DNA of 64,000 nt from Trichopria drosophilae (GCA_030407085.1 CM059584.1:140296001-140360000); one strand, 5' to 3'. Numbered from the stretch's first letter, positions 1 to 11,223 are shown. The notes: generated from the sequence alone by a model not told the origin. Translations and numbers: made by a program.

Positions 1-540
1 ATCTACTTAAAAATGATTCCACTTTTTCCGCTTTTTGCAATTGTTATTATGTTTTTATTCAGGAGTATTTTTTTCTTTAGCTATAGAGTTAAATTAAAAT
101 TGACAATTAATTATACTTATTTTTTTTAAATATAACAAAAATGTAATAAAATAAGTTTGTCAAAAATGTATGTAATATTGGAAAATATGCAAAAACAGAC
201 GATCGCATTCAGCATGATTTTAAACTCACACCCTATTTAAGTTCTTGCTAATTGATTCCAGACAGAGCAAGAAATTATTGACATATTGATTCTCGGGTAT
301 TCGCATGACTGATCTTGGCATAAAAGATAAGTAAATTCTGTGAAGAAACCTTCGCTGAAAACAAGAATAAATGTGTTCTAAATAAATGCCAAAATAAATA
401 TTGCAGCGGTTGTATTAAATTTAATTAAAAACAATTACCGAACTGGCCAGCATTTAATTTCGTCTGAGAAATATATTTATGACTTTTTGAAAATTATAAA
501 TGCAATGCAAACGAGATATTTTTATTAATTTATTAGTAAA
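1..540. other. AT-rich non-coding stretch
   Basis: I see no open frame of useful length, no repeat pair and no RNA gene here. The sequence is homopolymer-rich and AT-rich, like intron or intergenic DNA. Confidence 0.6.
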
Positions 541-920
541 CAGTTTTTGCTTTAAATTGAAAATGATTCCAATATCCTCTAAACTTAAAATTTGTTTACT
601 CATGAGTGAATTGAGCAAAAATTACCAATGAAGGAGTGAAAAATTTACCACCTGTAATTATTTTTACTAATAAAGAGTAAACAAAACAATTACAAATGAC
701 TGAAAGTTAATTAGTCTAATTATAATTCATTTCAGTAAATAGGTATTAAAAAATATAATTTATAATTTATAATTTGAAATTAGTAGAACTTTACTATTTA
801 TTTACTATTTTTTAGACTTCATTAGTAAAAATCATTCAAATTAATTAGTCAGCGATTTTTACGTTTTTTGTTAGTAGTTTTTTATTAATTCAGATTTAAA
901 GTACTTAACGATAGTCAAAT
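541..920. repeat. ACTAAT/ATTAGT-rich repeat block
   Basis: The block is dense in ATTAGT, TTAGTAA and ACTAAT words and includes 'tactaataaagagtaaa'. The same vocabulary recurs at about 18700-18970, 19630-19930 and 36720-36980, where it lies within or next to inverted repeats. It probably represents a decayed dispersed element; boundaries are not sharp. No coding frame is apparent. Confidence 0.5.
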
Positions 921-1384
921 GGATCACGCAGATTCTTTTTCGGCGTTTCTGTCAGAGTATTTATACTTTTTTTTACTTGAGAGTTTTTAAAATGTCATAT
1001 TTAATAAACTAAAAATGGTACAATGGCATTTAACAAAATTTTGATTACTTTATGTATGAACGTGATAGTTTAAAAACATAGTTAGAAATTTATTTGATAT
1101 TAACCATTTAATTCCAAGTTATCATTATTTCAATTTTTATTTGAAAAAAAATGTAATTTTTAACTAAAGATGATATTAGTTATAAGAGTAAACAATAGAA
1201 AACTCCCAATTCATTAGTAAATTAGTAAACTCTAAAAAGCACTTTAATATCTTAAAAACATTTGATTCTCAATAGTTATTCACGTTCATATTGTAGTATA
1301 CAAGTGACAATGTTATCTCAATGTATTGTCTTTTGATGAACTGAGATGGAATACGAACAACTATTTGTCGACAATTTTAATTTT

Positions 1385-1580
1385 GAGTTCGGGAACTCAA
1401 CAATTCAAAGTTATTTGTAAATTCGTCTTGAAACAAATGATTTAATATCATAATGATGGACATTTTTTACGATTTTTATATCACGTTTGAATTTAAAAAA
1501 AAAGAGGACAGAAGTCAAGAAATTCAATGTGTCGGGACTTGAACCCGAAACACTATCAAGTAAGCATATTAAATGTTACT
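1385..1580 (-). mobile_element. tRNA-derived SINE-like copy, minus strand
   Basis: Read on the minus strand, a tRNA-like box B (GGGTTCAAGTCCC, plus-strand 1534-1546) is followed by CCCGACACATTGAATTTC, a GTCCTC-T(9) run and then 'aaaaatcgtaaaaaatgt'. The copy at 54290-54505 has the same order: box B, CGAATCTCTCGAGTTCGGTCC, T-run, 'aaaaaatcgttaaaaatgt'. The shared order outside the tRNA-like part argues for one SINE family rather than two chance box B matches. Box A is degenerate. It abuts the outer edge of the large inverted repeat. There is no intact tRNA fold, so it is not a functional tRNA gene. Confidence 0.5.
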
Positions 1581-2111
1581 TTATTGAAAAGTAATTTTTA
1601 ATTTTAAATAAAAATAAATATCATTGAATATACATGGATTTCTGTATTATTTTAATTTTAATCGAATGTTACATTAAAAGAGACATTATTATTCTGTATA
1701 TTTAAGCAGAACTGGAAAATATTCATATTCGTAAATTGTATTTAAAAAAAAAGCAAATATCTATTTCTTTTTTCAAAACGGTTACTGATAATGGTACTTC
1801 ATTTTTCTTTTAGTGGTTGTATAATTATCCAAATTATGAAAAATATATTTTAGTTCCAAACTAAGTTTTTACACGTTTTTATGAGTTTTTGATTTTTCAG
1901 TTTACAAAATCTCGAACTACAGTATTCAAAAACAGATTTTTAACGGTTTTTGTTTTTTTTTTAATATCGCTTTTTTACCACGTTTTTTTTCTGTGAATCC
2001 AAATATTTTCTTAGTCCCGATAATTATAATACACATTCGTGCAGAAGGTAATTTTTTGGTTTTACGACGTCGGAAAACATAGACAAAATTCCTTTTGTTT
2101 TTCGTCCTTAA

Positions 2112-3219
2112 CCCTTTCCGGCATGGTGGCTACTATACTAGCCACCTGAACCCAGTTGAAAATTTGAGTTTTGAAAAACAAAATAATGCATTTGCGCCCG
2201 GTTTTTTCTAAAATCCAATGTAATTGGGAGTTGAGGAAGTGCTTAACATTGCATGTAAGTCAATATTTATTCAATATTATGATTTATAAACAATTAAAAA
2301 TCGCCATTTTTATAGAAAAAATGCAGTCGCTGGCAAATATGCCATTGGACCGAGATGAAAGTGGGTACTCGGGGTTTTTGAGGTCGCTGATTACGAATCT
2401 GAACTCAGATTTCGAAAATTCAAAATGGCGGATTCAATATGGCCGACCAAAAATGTAAAAAATTACGTAATTGAGATGAAACTGGGTACTCGGGGGTTTT
2501 TGAGGTCGCTGATTACGAATCTGAACTCAGATTTTGAAAATTCAAAATGTCGGATTCAATATGACCGACAAAAAATTTGAAAATCACCTGATCGAGATGA
2601 AACTAGGCTCTAGGGCGTTTTCGGGGTCGCTGATTACAAATATGAACTCAGATTCGTAATCGGCAACCCCTAAAACCCCTGAGTACTTAGTTTCATCTCG
2701 ATCAGGTAATTTTTTACATTTTTGATCGGCCATATGGAATCTGCCATATTGAATTTTTAAAATGTAAGTTCAGATTCGTAATCAGCGACCCCAAAAACCC
2801 CCCAGTGTCCTGTTTCATCTCAATCAGGTTATTTTTTACATTTTTGGCGGCCATCTTGAATCCGCCATTTTGAATTTTCAAAATCGGAGTGCAAATTTGT
2901 AATCAGCGACCCCAAGAACCCCCGAATACCCAGCTTCATCTCAATCAGGTTATTTTTTACATTTTTGGCGGCCATCTTGAATCCGCCATTTTGAATTTTC
3001 AAAATCGGAGTGCAAATTTGTAATCAGCGACCCCAAGAACCCCCGAGTACCCAGCTTCATCTCAATCAGGTTATTTTTTACATTTTTGGCGGCCATCTTG
3101 AATCCGCCATTTTGAATTTTCAAAATCTGAGTGCAGATTCGTAATCAGCGACCCCAAAAACCCCCGAGTACCCAGTTTCATGAAAAATGGTTCATCAGAA
3201 AAATGTGTGCCGGAAAGGG
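2112..3219. mobile_element. TTAA-flanked non-autonomous element carrying ~120-bp satellite units
   Basis: Termini CCCTTTCCGGCA (2112-2123) and TGCCGGAAAGGG (3208-3219) form a perfect 12-bp inverted repeat, flanked by TTAA at 2108-2111 and 3220-3223. TTAA duplication with CCC-starting termini is the piggyBac-superfamily signature. The interior holds three forward ~120-bp units (anchor GAGATGAAA at 2352, 2473 and 2594) and about five inverted units (anchor near 2695, 2815, 2935, 3057 and 3178). There is no transposase frame, so it is non-autonomous. The paired empty site is at 7099-7102. Confidence 0.85.
2340..3185. repeat. ~120-bp satellite-like array, head-to-tail then inverted
   Basis: Each unit has the order GAGATGAAACTGGGTACTCG, GGGTTTTTGAGGTCGCTGA, TTACGAATCTGAACTCAGA, TTCAAAATGGCGGATTCAA, TATGGC. 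Three units run forward to about 2660 and about five run in reverse afterwards, so the array is a self-complementary hairpin. Diverged copies of the same unit appear at 8420-8630, 12850-13275, 23600-24270, 28800-29000, 45290-45470 and 60485-60550. Open frames through it (such as 2171-2458) are repeat artefacts. Confidence 0.85.
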
Positions 3220-3870
3220 TTAATAAAGGTAGTTGTTCTACTTAAATACCACAATCTATAGAAAATATCAATCAAGGTTATTAATGACATTGAAATTCTT
3301 TTTGCATTATAAAAATTCAAAATGACAAACTAAAATTCTTATTGTTTCCTATTGTTAGTTAAAAAATCCACCCTATTTTAGTCTGCCTAATTCATTCATT
3401 GTTTCTAAAAACATGTGAATAAAACGATTATTTTATTACGTTGACAGACAAACTTTTACTTCTTGTTTGCCTTTGTCAAGGGAAGTATAATGTCCGAAGT
3501 ATTTTTTGGTGCTGAAAACAATGTCGTTGACGCGACATAAAGTGAGATTCAATCAAAAAATATGTGAAATCTGTAAAAATAAGTAGTTTTGTCATATTTA
3601 GCGCAACACCAAACTTATAGCCTCTGATTGCCTTGCAGCAGGGGCAACTCACGCGATTGCTTAATTGCTGGATTCAATATCATCCCTACTGGTTTTCGAA
3701 TAACGTTTAATTTTCTCTAAAGTCGTGTAAACCAAATAACTGTTTTAACCACAAAATGGCAGATTCAAAATATCGACTTAGTACAAAATTTTCAATTTTT
3801 CATCATTTTACAACTAGCAATTAATCCATATACCGCAATACTACAAAAAATAACGACATTTTGGTCGCTA

Positions 3871-4990
3871 ATAAACTCGATTTGTAAACAAATATCAACA
3901 TTTCTATACGCATTTTGGATATTTTAGTCATATAATATAAAATGAAAAGAAAAAATATTTGTTGTCCCGTTTCTTAGAAAATGTGTGTGCTGTAAGAAAC
4001 AGCAATAATAGATTTGAATTTATTCTATAGGTAAGTATTAATTAATAATATTTAACGCTTCTTCTGTCGCACACATAATATACGTCTTCGTTCAGACACC
4101 TCAATCATTTTTCAAAAGTTTCGAAAACGTGAACACTTATATTTATTCATCTTAGAAAATCACCTTTTAGGAATAAGGACGATCATGTGGTTGAACATTG
4201 TAATTTTAGATATTACATATTTCTTATTTCTGAAAAATCTTTTAATTCGACCAGTGGCCATTTAAGTTTTATAAAGAATACAAGGAATAAGAGCTTCAGG
4301 GCTCACACTTTAATAAATAGTTGTAGTTAACTTTCAAGTTCAATTTTTCTATTTGGACCCCCGTTGATCCTATTATGTACGATTTCTGACACATATTTTT
4401 CGGACTTCAAATGATCAAAACTGAAATGTGGACATTTAAATACATTCATGTCTATTGAACTTTCATGAAACTTCAGTAATTGAAAAAGATTAGGAATATT
4501 AAAAGTATTTTTTGCCACTTGCGGAATTGAAACGGCAAGTTACTATTGTACACGTTCAATGCAGCAGATGCACCGCCACGCGGTAAGAATTCAAATTAAA
4601 TTTTTGTGAATGGTCGCAATACCTTTCTTTTTCGTTTCTTGACGCAAACGAGACAAAATAGAAATACCAAAGCTTCAACTTACTTCATTCTCGTTCGATA
4701 TCTCGAAAACGATAGGTCGTAAATATATTAATTGTAAAGATAAATATAACATAGGAAAAGGTCAAACAAGATCTTATAGGTTGATAGAACAAAAAAGATC
4801 CTAGATGGCGATAAATATACAGATAAAATTTGGTGCTTCAACTGCTTCAAACGAAATTTGATTTATTGAAGTATGTTTCTTCAATTTTAGAACGTTTGAT
4901 TGATTTAACTACAACTGATATTTTCTTTTTTCATTCATAATATTGTTTTCAATTATGATTTAGTGCAAATGAACAATGCAAATTGTATAT
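3871..4990. other. Loop region of the giant inverted repeat, no gene recognised
   Basis: AT-rich sequence between the arms. The only feature I noticed is a small higher-GC patch at 4540-4600 with a GTAAGA donor-like site at 4583. No frame is long enough to call. Confidence 0.5.
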
Positions 4991-4991
4991 T

Positions 4992-5205
4992 TCATTCCCA
5001 CGAGTCGGACTGTCATTTATCAGCCATAATATGGTAAGATGTCATATAAATTGTATTGTAAACCGTGTACGGACTTTGACGCATATCTCGGAAGAACTTA
5101 AGTTGTAAATTATATAGAAGCGTATTTCGGAAGTCTCAGAGCATTTAAGGTTTCGAAGCGTCAAGGGCGCAGATGGTCGTTCAGGTAAAACGCAATGATT
5201 TCATT
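4992..5205 (+). repeat. Dispersed ~210-bp repeat, copy 1
   Basis: It matches 7782-7992 in the same orientation. Shared blocks are GTCATTTATCAGCC, GCAAACCGTGTAC/GTAAACCGTGTAC, CTTTGACGCAT, TTAAGTTGTAAAT, GCGTATTTCGGAAGTCT, CAAGGGCGC and GGTCGTTCAGGTAAAA. GC is above the local background. No termini or target duplication are visible, so the class is unknown. Confidence 0.8.
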
Positions 5206-5209
5206 GTTA

Positions 5210-5690
5210 CCAAATTCTGGTGAACCAAACAAAAATTGCGAAACTACCATGGCAACAGAAAAATAAGGAGGTTTTTTTCAATCGCATTTAGCCTTTAGTA
5301 CTGACACTTGGTTTGATGCTGTAATAATTAGAGATGCAATAGAACCTTAGTCACTTCTAAAACTATTAATAAATTAGAGAAAAATATAACTTTGATGAAA
5401 ATAAAGTGAAAACCAACAAAGAATTACAAATGTATCAATTAACGTCAAGAATGATGAAGTAATAACTAACCTTGTACCCGCCTTTGACAGTATTATTGTA
5501 TTCTGCAAATCCAAGATGGTAATCAAACTATGAGATGTTCTCAAACTCGTGTTTTTATATACTGTTAGGTTCAAAATCACTCTTATTCGATGCCGAATAT
5601 CCCTTGATTCTTTCTAAATTCGTGTGAACCAAACAAAAAGAGCGAAACAAAAACGGCGAATCTACCATTATGACAGATGTATGGAAGTAT
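5210..5690 (+). repeat. Two diverged direct repeats around GTGAACCAAACAAAAA
   Basis: The sub-copies at about 5210-5290 and 5610-5690 share GAACCAAACAAAAA, GCGAAAC and CTACCAT, with a similar downstream tail containing CATATTTAGGC/CGCATTTAGCC. A weaker relative lies at 3725-3780. This appears to be a decayed internal duplication in the loop of the giant inverted repeat. Confidence 0.5.
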
Positions 5691-6164
5691 GCTTTTTTAT
5701 CATATTTAGGCATTAAAGTACTAAAAATTTTCCAATTCTCACTGCGAGGAAGTTGGCAAAAATAGAAACTTTTTAACAGTTCTTGTCTTTAAGTGTTTTG
5801 CTTTTATGATATCTGTTATTTACTTTAATTTTTTGCGTTTTTCATTAGTTTACTGTATTGAATGCACATCTTTTAAGTAAGAAAAGTTTACCATTAATAG
5901 TGAGCAGATTCTTATCTACTTATCAAGGAGAAAAACTATTAAATTTAGTACATTTTTACTTTGATTCACTATTTTGAATACGTCAATTTCTTTCTAGAAT
6001 CATTGCGTAGTTTACACATATTTAAAAACACTGGATGTTTATATGGAATCGATTAGGAGTGATTTTGTGCATTGTAATTTAAAACCCATAACTTTTAGTA
6101 CACCTAATGATATTTAATCCGCCATCTTGGATTTCATGCACAAAAACTAATTCCACCGTTATAA

Positions 6165-7605
6165 ACGCCCTTCATTGTTATTTGTTTAACATTGTGGTAT
6201 CTATATGGATTAATTACTAGTTACAAAATTAATAAAAATCGCAAATTTTGTACCTACTATGTCGACATTTTGATGACTTTTTGAATCTACCATTTTGTGG
6301 TTGGAACAGACGCTTGAATCACATGGAATTTAGAGAAAATTAAAGGTTATTCGGCAACCAGTAAGGATAATATTGTACTAGTAAAGAAATGGCGCGTTTT
6401 AGTGTATGTTACGATATTTTGTCCACCATATTGAATTTGTGAACGTAAAAAATAAAACAAAAATCATGAAAAAAATTCAATATTACTTGGTCATCAGTAG
6501 GATATCTGAATGTCACCTTTATCTTCGAGAAGTGACCAAAAGAGGACATTTTTTTAAATTTCGACATTTTAGCCGCCATTTTGGATTAGCCTGAGACTGA
6601 TTTTGCATTTGACAAGCGAAGTGTCATTTCCGAAGCATTTTTGCTCTGCTAAAAATGATGGCTCCATCATCATTTTGCTATCGCGTCCTTTTTCATTTTC
6701 GTGAAAAGTGAGGTTAAATATCACGCAATTACTGATTATTACACATTTCGCAGGTTTTTAGATTTAATCTCACTTTTGGTCGAATGAACGCCGTTGTTTT
6801 CGGCACCAAAAAATACTTCGGACATGATACTTTTCCTGTTAAAGACAAAGAAAAAGTAAATTGTCTGTTAATCTAATGAAACAATTGTTTCGTTCATATG
6901 TATTTAGAAACAATACATGATGATTCAGAATAGAATAGAATTGATTTTTTAACTAGCAATACGAAACAACAAGTATACTTTAAGCTACTTTGTCTACCAT
7001 ATTGAATTTTTATAGCACGAAAAGAATGTGAGTGTAGTGAATAACCTTGATTATTTATTACTGTATATTGTGGCATTTAAGAGGAACAACTATTTTCATT
7101 AAATGAAGGATAAAAGAACGAGAATTTTTTAAATTTTCGACATTTTCGACGTCGTTTTCGGCCCGTCATGTAACCAAAAAATTCCAAACATTACAAAAAT
7201 TATTAATTACGTAATTGAAAAAGCGATAGTTTTATAAAAACAAATGTTAATAATCTGTTTGAATACTTTAGTTCGAGATTTTGTAAACTGAAAAATCGAA
7301 AAGAGTAACCCCTAAAAACGTGTAAAAACTTAGTATGGAACTGAAATATCATTTGCATAATTTGGATATCTATATAACCACTAAAACAAAAATCAAGTAC
7401 CATTATCAGCAACGGTTTTGAAAAAAATTAATAGAGATTTATTTTTTGTGAAGGAGAGTTTAAAATATATGAATATCAATTGTTAGTGTTGCTTGAATAA
7501 ACATTATAATAATAATGCATTTTTGTTATGTAACATTCGATTACAATTCGAAACAGAAAACAAAAATATGAAATCTTCTTTTTTTACTGCTCAATAAAGT
7601 CAAAA
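6165..7605. repeat. Right arm of the giant imperfect inverted repeat
   Basis: It is the reverse-complement partner of 1570-3870. It includes about 290 bp (6400-6690) with no obvious left-arm match, containing GCCATTTTGG-type motifs. At 7099-7102 the sequence 'ttttcaTTAAatgaagg' is uninterrupted exactly where the left arm carries the TTAA element. Frames at 6406-6594, 6894-7076 and 7203-7412 lie in the repeat and are not supported as genes. Confidence 0.85.
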
Positions 7606-7781
7606 TGACATTAAAACAAATTGTATTTTTTATTATTTTTTTTTGACATTTTTCTATGACGTCGGTGAACAATGGATAGACCAACAAGAAAACGTGAAGA
7701 TAAAAATATGAATAGTTTGGCGGATTATTCTAGGTAGATTGTCAATACCCTTCAATTGAAAAGCGAAGAAAATGCGCATTT

Positions 7782-7992
7782 CATCCCCACCAGCCAGGTT
7801 GTCATTTATCAGCCTTAGCGCGGCCAGCTGTCATGAGAACCTTATTGCAAACCGTGTACTTTGACGCATGTATCCGACGAATTTAAGTTGTAAATACAGA
7901 CGCGTATTTCGGAAGTCTGGAGCCATTTTAGGCTGCAAAATGACAAGGGCGCCGACGCCTCGGTCGTTCAGGTAAAAGCGAATGATTTTTGA
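7782..7992 (+). repeat. Dispersed ~210-bp repeat, copy 2
   Basis: Direct-orientation partner of 4992-5205 (shared GTCATTTATCAGCC through GGTCGTTCAGGTAAAA). This copy is richer in CpG (GGGCGCCGACGCC), so it may be the younger or less decayed copy. Confidence 0.8.
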
Positions 7993-8020
7993 CAGGTAAT
8001 CTGCCCATAAAACACTAAAC

Positions 8021-8116
8021 CTAAAGTGTCTTAATTTCGGAAGATGTAAGCGATTGGATGATTCGCCGCATTTCTGCAATGTAGGTGTTTTTCTGGTCGT
8101 AGCTTGCACAAATACC
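8021..8116 (-). CDS. Candidate terminal exon fragment (low confidence)
   Basis: On the minus strand a pyrimidine-rich run (about 8145-8125, 'tttttcttttctcttcgttc') is followed by AG at 8118-8117 and then a frame beginning GICASYDQKNTYIAEM (32 codons including the stop) that ends at TAG (8023-8021). The base composition is less AT-rich than the flanks and the residue mix is protein-like. Another minus-strand frame runs through the same bases for longer, so frame choice is uncertain. I do not recognise the peptide, and no partner exon is identified. It could equally be chance or part of a repeat, since the ~210-bp repeat starts just downstream. Confidence 0.2.
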   Translation of the reverse strand, partial: GICASYDQKNTYIAEMRRIIQSLTSSEIKTL

Positions 8117-8419
8117 CTTAATATAATGAACGAAGAGAAAAGAAAAATGCAGCAAATTTTGACTAAAAATTGTAATTATACGTAAAATATGAAGGCTTCA
8201 AAAAACTCATAGTTAAACTTTCAATTTGTACAAATAATTAAATTTTAATTTTTTTAGGAGTTAATTGTGAAACTAATCATTTTAATTTCGGGATTTTGTT
8301 TGTTAAAATTTTCTTGAAAATAACGACTAGAGAAAATTGCCATTACTCTGGTACAAATTACTAAACTTTTTTACTGCCTGAATAGTAAAAATTAACAAAA
8401 ATAATCTGTATCTTGTTAC

Positions 8420-8640
8420 TTAGGGGGGTTTTCAGGGTTGCTGATTACGAATCCGGAATCAGATTTTCAAAATTCAAAATGGCGGATTCAATATGGCGGA
8501 CAAAAATATGAAAATTCATTAAATTGTTGCGTTTTTACATCAGGATCGCCGCCAATTTGAAGCCGCCATTTTGAATTTCGTAAAACCAGTATGGTATCGT
8601 CATCAGCGATATCTAAAACCCTATTAAACCAAATTTCAAA
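8420..8640. repeat. ~120-bp satellite unit, inverted pair
   Basis: A forward unit ('ttcaaaatggcggattcaat', 8471-8490) is followed within about 100 bp by an inverted unit ('gccgccattttgaatttcgt'). Both carry the neighbouring 'ctgattacgaat' or 'catcagcgat' block. It belongs to the family described at 2340-3185. Confidence 0.75.
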
Positions 8641-8775
8641 TGATTATCTTAAAAAACAGCGTCAATAACGCATTCTTTCGAAAAAAACGTGTTTTTTTCA
8701 TGTTTGTTTATTTATAAATTATAAATAATAAACAATCATATCGTAATAGCTGTTTTTATACAGTCTTCTATCACT

Positions 8776-8783
8776 ATCGTAAT
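8776..8783. repeat. Left 8-bp target-site duplication ATCGTAAT
   Basis: ATCGTAAT immediately precedes the terminus CAGGGGGCATC and is repeated exactly after the other terminus at 9732-9739. Confidence 0.85.
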
Positions 8784-9731
8784 CAGGGGGCATCAACTCC
8801 TATGTAGTAAAGGTACTACCGTTACGGCGTAGTTCCGCAGTATTTTAGGCGCTGTAGACGGCGCTACTAGCATTGCAGCGGAGTCTGGGGAGTGACGTGG
8901 GAACCAATCAAAACAAAGCGCGGGATTTTTGAAACGAAAAATTGCTTATCTGAGCAGTAATTGTGAAAAACTTTAATTTTATGTAGAAACTAGTGTTAAA
9001 TTTAAATTTAATATCATAAAAAGTGGGTTTGTATACATTCCAGTAAAGTTTTATCGACTATTTTTAATTTAATCTAAATTCAGTGCCTTCCTTTTTTCGA
9101 TTTTTATCTTTCATTTTACTATTTCAGTTTGCATTTTATTTTTGTCTTTTATTGTTTTATTTATGCCGTATTTTTATTTCGAATATTACTCAATTGGACT
9201 TTTGTCCTATAAAAAATCAGTTTTTAACCATTTTTATTTTTATTTTTTCGTAATATTGCGGTACATTGTAACGTTCATCTACACTTTTTGCGATTATACA
9301 TTTATTTATTAACTTTTAATATTTAACACTTGATTGGTGACTTATTTCCACTGATTTTTTTTTGTATTTTGATTTGAATGGTTTTTAAAGTATTAATTTC
9401 GTGATATCTTCAACTTGACTTTGCTGTCAAACTTTCACAAAATGGTGAAATCTAATTACAAATAAACTTTTTTTAATTAAATTTTAATTAAAAATAATAG
9501 TTTTTAATTTAATAACAGTAAATGAAAAATAGCGCAAATTACTTTAAACTGTCTTCAGTTGGTGTTCTCGAATAACCCGGTTTTCGGAGAAAATTTCTAT
9601 GCATGTGTGTGTATCATCAGATACACACATGCAATTATTTCGATACTAGTAGCGCCGTCTACAGCGCCTAAAAACTGCGGAACTACGCCGTAACGGTAGT
9701 ACCTTTACTCCATAGCAGTTGATGCCCCCTG
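8784..9731. mobile_element. Non-autonomous hAT-like element, 948 bp
   Basis: Long, nearly identical terminal inverted repeats (about 88 bp) start CAGGGGGCATCAACT and continue through GGTACTACCGTTACGGCGTA and GGCGCTGTAGACGGCGCTAC. The two ends differ by only a few bases. An exact 8-bp duplication flanks the element. An 8-bp duplication with a CAGGG terminus is the hAT-superfamily pattern. The interior is AT-rich with no transposase frame, so mobility would need a helper enzyme. High end identity and an intact duplication suggest a relatively recent insertion compared with the surrounding foldbacks. Confidence 0.85.
9601..9632. repeat. Short perfect hairpin inside the hAT-like element
   Basis: GCATGTGTGTGTATC and GATACACACATGC form a stem of 13 bp or more around a small loop near the right end of the element. 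It could be a fold-back within the transposon or a remnant of a microsatellite; no function is shown. Confidence 0.7.
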
Positions 9732-9739
9732 ATCGTAAT
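9732..9739. repeat. Right 8-bp target-site duplication ATCGTAAT
   Basis: Exact copy of 8776-8783, directly after GCCCCCTG. Confidence 0.85.
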
Positions 9740-10101
9740 AGAAAATAGCAAAAAGACCGATCTAAATGCGTCAATTGGATTTTAAATTAGCAAATATCAA
9801 AGAAAAACGTGGGTTACCACCCTGCTTCTAAGAGTTAACTACCTGAGCTTCGTCAACTTCAGGACAGTTTCTCCAGAAAAAAACATTTTTATTTCTTTTT
9901 TGAAAGGTTCCTTTCCTACTATTTTCAGGCGAGCTCTAAGTTGTGTCCAGTCGAAAAAGATCGTGTGAAAATCATGGCATTTTTATAATAATTTGCAAAA
10001 TTTTTGCATAAATAATGTTTTTTTTTGCAATTTCCCCGGCGGATATAGATTGCGCATACTTTAGAATAGATGGAAAGGAATCTTTCAAAAACTTTTGTTA
10101 A

Positions 10102-10618
10102 GGATGTTCCCAGCGGTAACGTCCGTCCAAAAGTTAGTCCGCGCTACCTGTTCACGTGACCCGTTCGCACACACGCGCGTCGTTATGTTCATGTGCAAGC
10201 CTGCGCCGGGCCGGAGACAGGGCAGCGATCTGGCAACGTCGGTACACAGCTGCGAGTGTCGTCGGTACACTCAGCGTCAAAAACATAGTGACGGATAGAC
10301 ATTAATATTTAATTATTTCAGAAACCGTACGGCTGGGACTCTTTATTTTTTTATATATATATTTGTCATAAAATGTTTTATTACATTCTACTTTTTCATC
10401 AATATACCCAAACCGTTTTATCGCAATAATTAAAAACACGCTCTCGGAGAGCCACAGTACCAAATGCCATACAAAAATGAAAACTTTAAAGTCGAATATC
10501 TCGAATTCGGTACGGCTGAACTTTCTGAAGTTTTAACAGGACACGTATAACACGAAGAGGAAACTAAATTCCAGATTTCATGAGTTTACCTAGAAAACGG
10601 ATTTTGTCGGGAACATCC
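10102..10618. mobile_element. TTAA-flanked element with a CpG-rich core, 517 bp
   Basis: GGATGTTCCC (10102-10111) and GGGAACATCC (10609-10618) are perfect inverted ends, each bordered by TTAA (10098-10101, 10619-10622). The core at about 10125-10275 is strikingly GC- and CpG-rich (GTTCACGTGACCCG, CACACGCGCGTCG, GCCGGGCCGGAGACAGGG) against a very AT-rich background. A diverged internal repeat of GGTACGGCTGAACTTTCTG/CCGTACGGCTGGGACTCT occurs downstream. Overlapping frames on both strands (10085-10298) reflect composition and show no recognisable domain. The TTAA flanks fit a piggyBac-type mechanism, though the terminus is not CCC. Confidence 0.75.
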
Positions 10619-11223
10619 TTAATGGAGAAACTGAGATGGTGTTGACGACACTTGCTTTTGTCATTTCGGGATGAAAGATATGTGCGGAAAAATAAGAGAA
10701 ACTAAATGTACGATTTGCATATTATTTACTTTTAATTGTTCCTTTTCAAATATATTTAACCTCACTTTTAGAATCAATTTCTTTTATATGTACATTTTGA
10801 GAAGTTCACAAACATGCAAAGAATAAATTCGTCTATACATTTTGCGGATTTTAGAAATTCCTTGTTGAATTAAAAATGTACGATAACAAATTTACTATCG
10901 ATATTTTGAATGCCATTTTAATTTTATAAATCATTCATCGGCTTAAGAATCAGCATCAAAACAAGATTTAACCTCTGATTTTGCAAATTCTATTGTTTGC
11001 ATTTTTAAAAACATTTTTATTAAGTTTTCTAGTTTTTGTTTGTTAGGTATCAATGTCATGTTGGACATGCAAAAACTGACATAATATTAGTAATCAGCGT
11101 TTCCAAGATACCCAGAATGATACATTCCGAGTTGTCCGAAGATTTCCGCTACATTGAATCCGTTATTTTAAATTTTCTAAATTTGATTTAATATTCGTAA
11201 TCAGCGGCCCCGAAAACCTCAAT

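Larger units (their letters stand above)
1570..3870. repeat. Left arm of a giant imperfect inverted repeat
   Basis: The arm is complementary to about 6165-7605. Matching blocks include 1781-1800 with 7401-7420 (the 'ccattatcag' region), 1880-1950 with 7255-7330, 3240-3300 with 7030-7095, 3410-3540 with 6790-6905, and 3690-3850 with 6190-6375. Divergence and small indels are spread along the arm, so it is old. A TTAA element (2112-3219) interrupts it. No coding frame is supported. Confidence 0.85.

Noticed and set aside
1530..1560. Possible tRNA gene on the minus strand
   Set aside because: Only the T-arm/box B region is present; no acceptor or D arm can be folded. Better explained as part of a SINE.
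2171..2458. 95-codon plus-strand open frame
   Set aside because: Its second half is the ~120-bp satellite unit (reading NSKWRIQYG), and the frame lies wholly in a TTAA-bounded non-coding element.
4533..4590. Micro-exon-like segment ending at a GTAAGA donor (about 43 bp)
   Set aside because: Too short, with only one weak acceptor and no second exon in frame.
10085..10298. Overlapping GC-rich frames on both strands, with arginine/cysteine-rich peptides
   Set aside because: They coincide with the CpG-rich core of a TTAA element. Two opposite-strand frames of equal extent are typical of GC-rich non-coding sequence.
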